Assembly (NCBI GenBank): GCA_947452665.1
Contig: CANGEH010000092.1
Coordinates: 1 to 7,936, forward strand
Length of the DNA: 7,936 nucleotides
Direction: 5' to 3'
Source of the DNA: Caulobacteraceae bacterium
Lineage (GTDB): Bacteria; Pseudomonadota; Alphaproteobacteria; Caulobacterales; Caulobacteraceae
Positions within the stretch are counted from its first letter, which is position 1. Each line of letters begins with the position of its first letter. The notes below the pieces were generated by a model, which saw nothing but the letters and a program-made list of their open reading frames with translations, was not told where the DNA came from and searched no databases. The position numbers were made by a program, and so were the translations under genes. This document shows, one piece after another, positions 5,338 through 7,936 of this stretch.

Positions 5338-6591
5338 ATGCTCTATTCGGTTCACGAAGCGACCTTTTATGCCACGGCACCCTTGCGGGCGGCGGCGCGG
5401 ATAACCCGCGAATTTTGGCGTTCGGCGCTCAATCCAGCGGCCGAGACCCAGTTCGGCAAGACCCTGTTTGCGGCGGCCGATCTGTTTTCCAATGTCACGC
5501 GCCGTTACGGCAAGCCGGACTGGAAGCTCGACAGCATCATGATTGAGGGTCAATCGGTCGGCGTGACCCATTCGGTGGTCTGGGCCTCGCCCTGGTGCAA
5601 GATGCTGCATTTTCGCCGAGACCCCGCCGATATGGCCAGGCTTGGCCGCACGGGTAAGTCCCCGCCTGTCCTGATCGTGGCGCCCTTATCGGGCCATTAT
5701 GCCACCTTGTTGCGCGGTACGGTCGAAGGGTTTTTGCAAGATCACGAGGTCTATATTACCGACTGGGTCAATGCGCGCGAAGTGCCCATGATCGAGGGTC
5801 GGTTTGATTTTCACGACTATATTGACCATGTCCGGTCCATGCTGACCCATCTGGGCACACGGGCGCATGTGGTTGCGGTCTGCCAGCCTGGTCCGCCGGT
5901 CTTGGCGGCTGTAGCCCTGATGGCAGAAGATGCCGATCCTTGCCGTCCGGCCAGTATGACCTTTATGGGCTCACCGGTGGATGCGCGTCTGTCGCCCACT
6001 GTGACCAATAAGCTGGCCGAGGAGCGCCCCTTTGCCTGGTTCAAGTCCAATATGATCTATACGGTTCCGCCCCCCTATGCCGGCATGATGCGCCGGGTCT
6101 ATCCAGGCTTTGTCCAGCTCTATAGCTTCATGTCGATGAACAAGGATCGCCACCAAGAGGCGCATCAGAAATATTTCAAAGATCTGGTCGCGGGTGATGG
6201 TGACGAGGCCGACAAGCACCTTGAATTTTATGACGAATACCTGTCGGTTCTGGACCTGACCGAAGAGTTTTATCTACAAACCATCGATTATGTGTTCCAG
6301 GCCTATGCCCTGCCCAAGGGCGAACTAATGCATAGGGGCCGTCTGGTGCGGCCAGACCAGATCACCGATATTGCCTTGATGACGGTCGAGGGGGCCAAGG
6401 ATGACATATCGGGCGTCGGCCAGACCCAGGCGGCGCATGCCCTGTGTACGGCGATCGACGAGGATATGCGCCAGCTCTATGTTCATCCGGATGTCGGGCA
6501 TTATGGCGTGTTTAATGGCCGCCGGTTTCGCGAAGACATTTACCCTAAGGTCCGCGACATGATCGCCAAGGCGCAGGCGGCTCAGGCCTAG
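5338..6591 (+). CDS. phaZ: Intracellular polyhydroxybutyrate depolymerase
   Basis: This cytoplasmic alpha/beta-hydrolase-fold enzyme breaks down stored polyhydroxybutyrate granules. It belongs to the Cys-nucleophile intracellular family typified by Ralstonia eutropha PhaZ1, not to the secreted depolymerases: there is no signal peptide and the GxSxG box is replaced by VAVCQPGPP. The 417 residues match the family's usual 405-430. The predicted triad is C182 (AVCQP), D355 (EGAKDDISG) and H388 (HPDVGHYGVF), close to the C183, D355 and H388 reported for R. eutropha PhaZ1. VLIVAPLSGHYATLLRGT (111-128) and VYITDWVNAREVP (138-150) are further family signatures. The start MLYSVHEATFY is the usual N-terminus, so ATG 5338 is secure; a G-rich tract lies 7 bases upstream. 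No phasin, synthase or phaR gene is adjacent. The gene follows SCO by 107 bases and precedes the metallopeptidase gene by 35 bases. Its presence implies that the organism makes PHB. Confidence 0.95.
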   Translation: MLYSVHEATFYATAPLRAAARITREFWRSALNPAAETQFGKTLFAAADLFSNVTRRYGKPDWKLDSIMIEGQSVGVTHSVVWASPWCKMLHFRRDPADMARLGRTGKSPPVLIVAPLSGHYATLLRGTVEGFLQDHEVYITDWVNAREVPMIEGRFDFHDYIDHVRSMLTHLGTRAHVVAVCQPGPPVLAAVALMAEDADPCRPASMTFMGSPVDARLSPTVTNKLAEERPFAWFKSNMIYTVPPPYAGMMRRVYPGFVQLYSFMSMNKDRHQEAHQKYFKDLVAGDGDEADKHLEFYDEYLSVLDLTEEFYLQTIDYVFQAYALPKGELMHRGRLVRPDQITDIALMTVEGAKDDISGVGQTQAAHALCTAIDEDMRQLYVHPDVGHYGVFNGRRFREDIYPKVRDMIAKAQAAQA

Positions 6592-6595
6592 CCAA

Positions 6596-6606
6596 GTCTG
6601 GCCAAA
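6596..6606 (+). repeat. Copy 2 of the intergenic GTCTGGCCAAA motif
   Basis: This exact 11-base copy of the motif at 5245-5255 lies 4 bases after the phaZ stop and 20 bases before the next gene. Similarity continues for a few bases: GCGGTTT here against CCGTGTTT there. The outer dyad bases of copy 1 are not conserved in this copy. The 35-base gap that holds it shows no other clear signal. Confidence 0.4.
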
Positions 6607-6626
6607 GCGGTTTAGGTTTCTGATCC

Positions 6627-7424
6627 ATGGTGTTTTTCCGTCGCCAGTCTCAGTCACATCCAGGCCTTCAAGACGGTGATCGTCTGGAGGTGGCCGGGGT
6701 TGCCGTGCTTTTGCGCGTTAGTGCGCGGGCCAGACGCATCAGTCTGAGGCTGGATGCCGGTCGCCGCCAGATCATTGCCACGGCCCCAAGTCTGCAGGAT
6801 CTGCAAGGCGCGGCGGCCTTCGCTCACCAGCGCCAAGAATGGATCTGGGCTCAGATTCAGGCCCTGCCGACGCCCATGGCGCTTTGCCCGGGCCATAGAT
6901 TGACGGTTCTGGGTCAGGCGTGGCGGCTGCAACAGGCCAGCGGTGCGCGCAGTCCGGCCCAGTGGCTGGAAGACGGCGATGATCGGGTCTTGGTCTGCGG
7001 CGGCGCGGATGAGGCGGGCTTTCGCCGTGCGGTCTTGCGCGCCCTTCAGGCCCGGGCCTTGGACATCTTGCGCGAACGCACTCAATTTCACGCCCAAAAC
7101 CTCAACCAGCCCATGCCGACCGTGGCGGTGATGGATGCCAAGGGCCGCTGGGGCTCGTGCAAACCCAGCGCGCGCCGCGGCCTAGGCGCAGCCGTGACGG
7201 TGGGCCAGATCCGCTATTCCTGGCGACTGGTTCTGGCCCCGTTCGAGGTGCTGGACTATGTCGCAGCGCATGAATGCGCGCACCTGATCGAGGCCAATCA
7301 CGGGCCGCGGTTTTGGGCCCAGGTCAAGGCCCTGGTCGGCGATCCAAGGTCAAGCCGGGCCTGGTTGCGCAAATTTGGCCCCGATCTTCATGCCGTGGGC
7401 GCCTTGGTCGAGACGCCTAATTAA
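6627..7424 (+). CDS. YgjP/DUF45-type zinc metallopeptidase-like protein
   Basis: The 265-residue protein has a gluzincin-like C-terminal domain of the YgjP (DUF45, M48-like) family. The zinc site is visible as HECAH (H215, E216, H219) with H225 in EANHGPRFW as the likely third ligand. The conserved GRWGSC motif (173-178) lies about 40 residues earlier, and an N-terminal VSARARRISLRLD segment (31-43) matches the family's start. No signal peptide or membrane span is seen, so it is probably cytoplasmic. The physiological substrate of this family is not settled and I infer none here. ATG 6627 is the annotated start; TAGG lies about 11 bases ahead, a weak ribosome-binding site. The first 20 residues, rich in Q, S and R, look poorly conserved, so a later start is possible. 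It follows phaZ by 35 bases in the same direction and may be co-transcribed. Its end overlaps the convergent PBP gene by 8 bases. Confidence 0.87.
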   Translation: MVFFRRQSQSHPGLQDGDRLEVAGVAVLLRVSARARRISLRLDAGRRQIIATAPSLQDLQGAAAFAHQRQEWIWAQIQALPTPMALCPGHRLTVLGQAWRLQQASGARSPAQWLEDGDDRVLVCGGADEAGFRRAVLRALQARALDILRERTQFHAQNLNQPMPTVAVMDAKGRWGSCKPSARRGLGAAVTVGQIRYSWRLVLAPFEVLDYVAAHECAHLIEANHGPRFWAQVKALVGDPRSSRAWLRKFGPDLHAVGALVETPN

Positions 7425-7936
7425 TCGCCGGTTGAGCGGGATCAGACGCTGACACGCCGGGCTCTGCCGATGGATCCGTTGTCGTCTGACCGATCAGGTC
7501 GCCGATTGGGTCGGGCCCTGACACCGGGTCGCCCGGTATGGTCTGGACATTGAGCCTTGGCAGGGCTGTGGCCATAAAGCCGTACCAGATCTCTGCCGGG
7601 GAACTGCCACCGGTGATTTTTTTCATCGGCGTATTGTCATCGCGCCCGACCCAGACCGCTGCTGTAAAGCCGCCCGTATAGCCAACAAACCAGGCATCCT
7701 TATAATCGCTGGTGGTGCCGGTCTTGCCGGCCAGATCATAGCCGGGAATCCGCGCCCGCGTGCCTGTGCCGCTGATCAAGACTTGGCGCAACATCCGGGT
7801 CATTTCAGGCAGGGCGGGCGTACCAATCACCGAGACCTTGGGCGGTTTGGCGACATTGTGGTCATAAAGAATCTTGCCCGCAGCCGTGCGGATGCGCTCA
7901 ATGCCATAGCCGGTTACGGCAAAGCCGCCATTGGCA
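7417..7936 (-). CDS. mrcA: Class A penicillin-binding protein, C-terminal part (5' end outside window)
   Basis: This is the last part (172 residues) of a bifunctional peptidoglycan synthase, PBP1A type. Read on the minus strand from 7935 it begins ANGGFAVTGYGIERIR, which matches the PBP1A segment (ANGG...P..I.RI) between the SxN and KTG motifs. The KTG triad of the transpeptidase site is in LAGKTGTTSDYKDAWFVGY (KTG codons at 7725-7717), followed by TAAVWVGRDDNTPMKKITGGSSPAEIW, all typical. The C-terminal tail of about 40 residues is rich in Pro, Asp, Ser and Gly and is poorly conserved in this family. A GTG at 7830 is only an internal valine codon; the frame stays open to the window edge. The glycosyltransferase domain and the SxxK serine lie outside. 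The stop overlaps the metallopeptidase gene by 8 bases. The symbol is by family; some genomes call it ponA or mrcA. Confidence 0.93.
   Translation of the reverse strand, partial: ANGGFAVTGYGIERIRTAAGKILYDHNVAKPPKVSVIGTPALPEMTRMLRQVLISGTGTRARIPGYDLAGKTGTTSDYKDAWFVGYTGGFTAAVWVGRDDNTPMKKITGGSSPAEIWYGFMATALPRLNVQTIPGDPVSGPDPIGDLIGQTTTDPSAEPGVSASDPAQPAIN

Noticed and set aside
1..7936. Mobile elements, CRISPR arrays, RNA genes, toxin-antitoxin or defence genes
   Set aside because: I looked for terminal inverted repeats, regularly spaced repeats, tRNA-like arms and typical defence or transposase motifs on both strands and found none; nearly all bases belong to six complete or partial housekeeping genes plus the YgjP-like gene.

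Overview
The window is ordinary, densely packed chromosomal DNA, most likely from an alphaproteobacterium. The GC-rich coding sequence with many GGC/GCC codons, a RegB/PrrB/ActS-type redox sensor kinase divergent from a SenC/SCO gene, an intracellular Cys-type PHB depolymerase and the leuC-leuD-leuB order all fit that class. I cannot name a genus from the sequence alone. I see no tRNA, rRNA, insertion sequence, CRISPR array, phage gene or plasmid gene.

Layout: (1) Bases 1-3169, plus strand: leucine biosynthesis, with leuC (5' end cut by the window edge), leuD 3 bases later, then a 76-base AT-rich gap holding an imperfect hairpin, then leuB. Together these encode isopropylmalate isomerase and 3-isopropylmalate dehydrogenase, two consecutive steps of the pathway. 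(2) Bases 3166-4524, minus strand: a membrane histidine kinase of the RegB family that carries the quinone-site-like GGITNPF segment and a single cytoplasmic cysteine. Its stop codon overlaps the leuB stop inside a 14-base palindrome. (3) Bases 4628-5230, plus strand, divergent from the kinase: a SCO1/SenC copper-binding assembly factor that probably starts at a TTG preceded by AGGAG. (4) Bases 5338-6591, plus strand: intracellular polyhydroxybutyrate depolymerase PhaZ, followed after 35 bases by a YgjP/DUF45-type zinc metallopeptidase-like protein (6627-7424). (5) Bases 7417-7936, minus strand: the C-terminal part of a class A penicillin-binding protein (PBP1A), overlapping the end of the metallopeptidase gene by 8 bases.

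Functional themes: amino-acid synthesis; respiratory redox sensing and cytochrome oxidase assembly (kinase plus SCO); carbon-store mobilisation (PhaZ); cell-wall synthesis (PBP1A). The regB-senC head-to-head pair is the familiar Rhodobacter arrangement, but the response regulator gene that follows senC in Rhodobacter is absent here and phaZ lies in its place. No gap between genes exceeds about 107 bases.

I do not see an undescribed multi-gene system. The items most worth a second look are small: the missing regA, a sigma-54-like element before phaZ, an 11-base motif repeated in two neighbouring gaps, a hairpin before leuB, and a motif shared by the leuB and kinase upstream regions.
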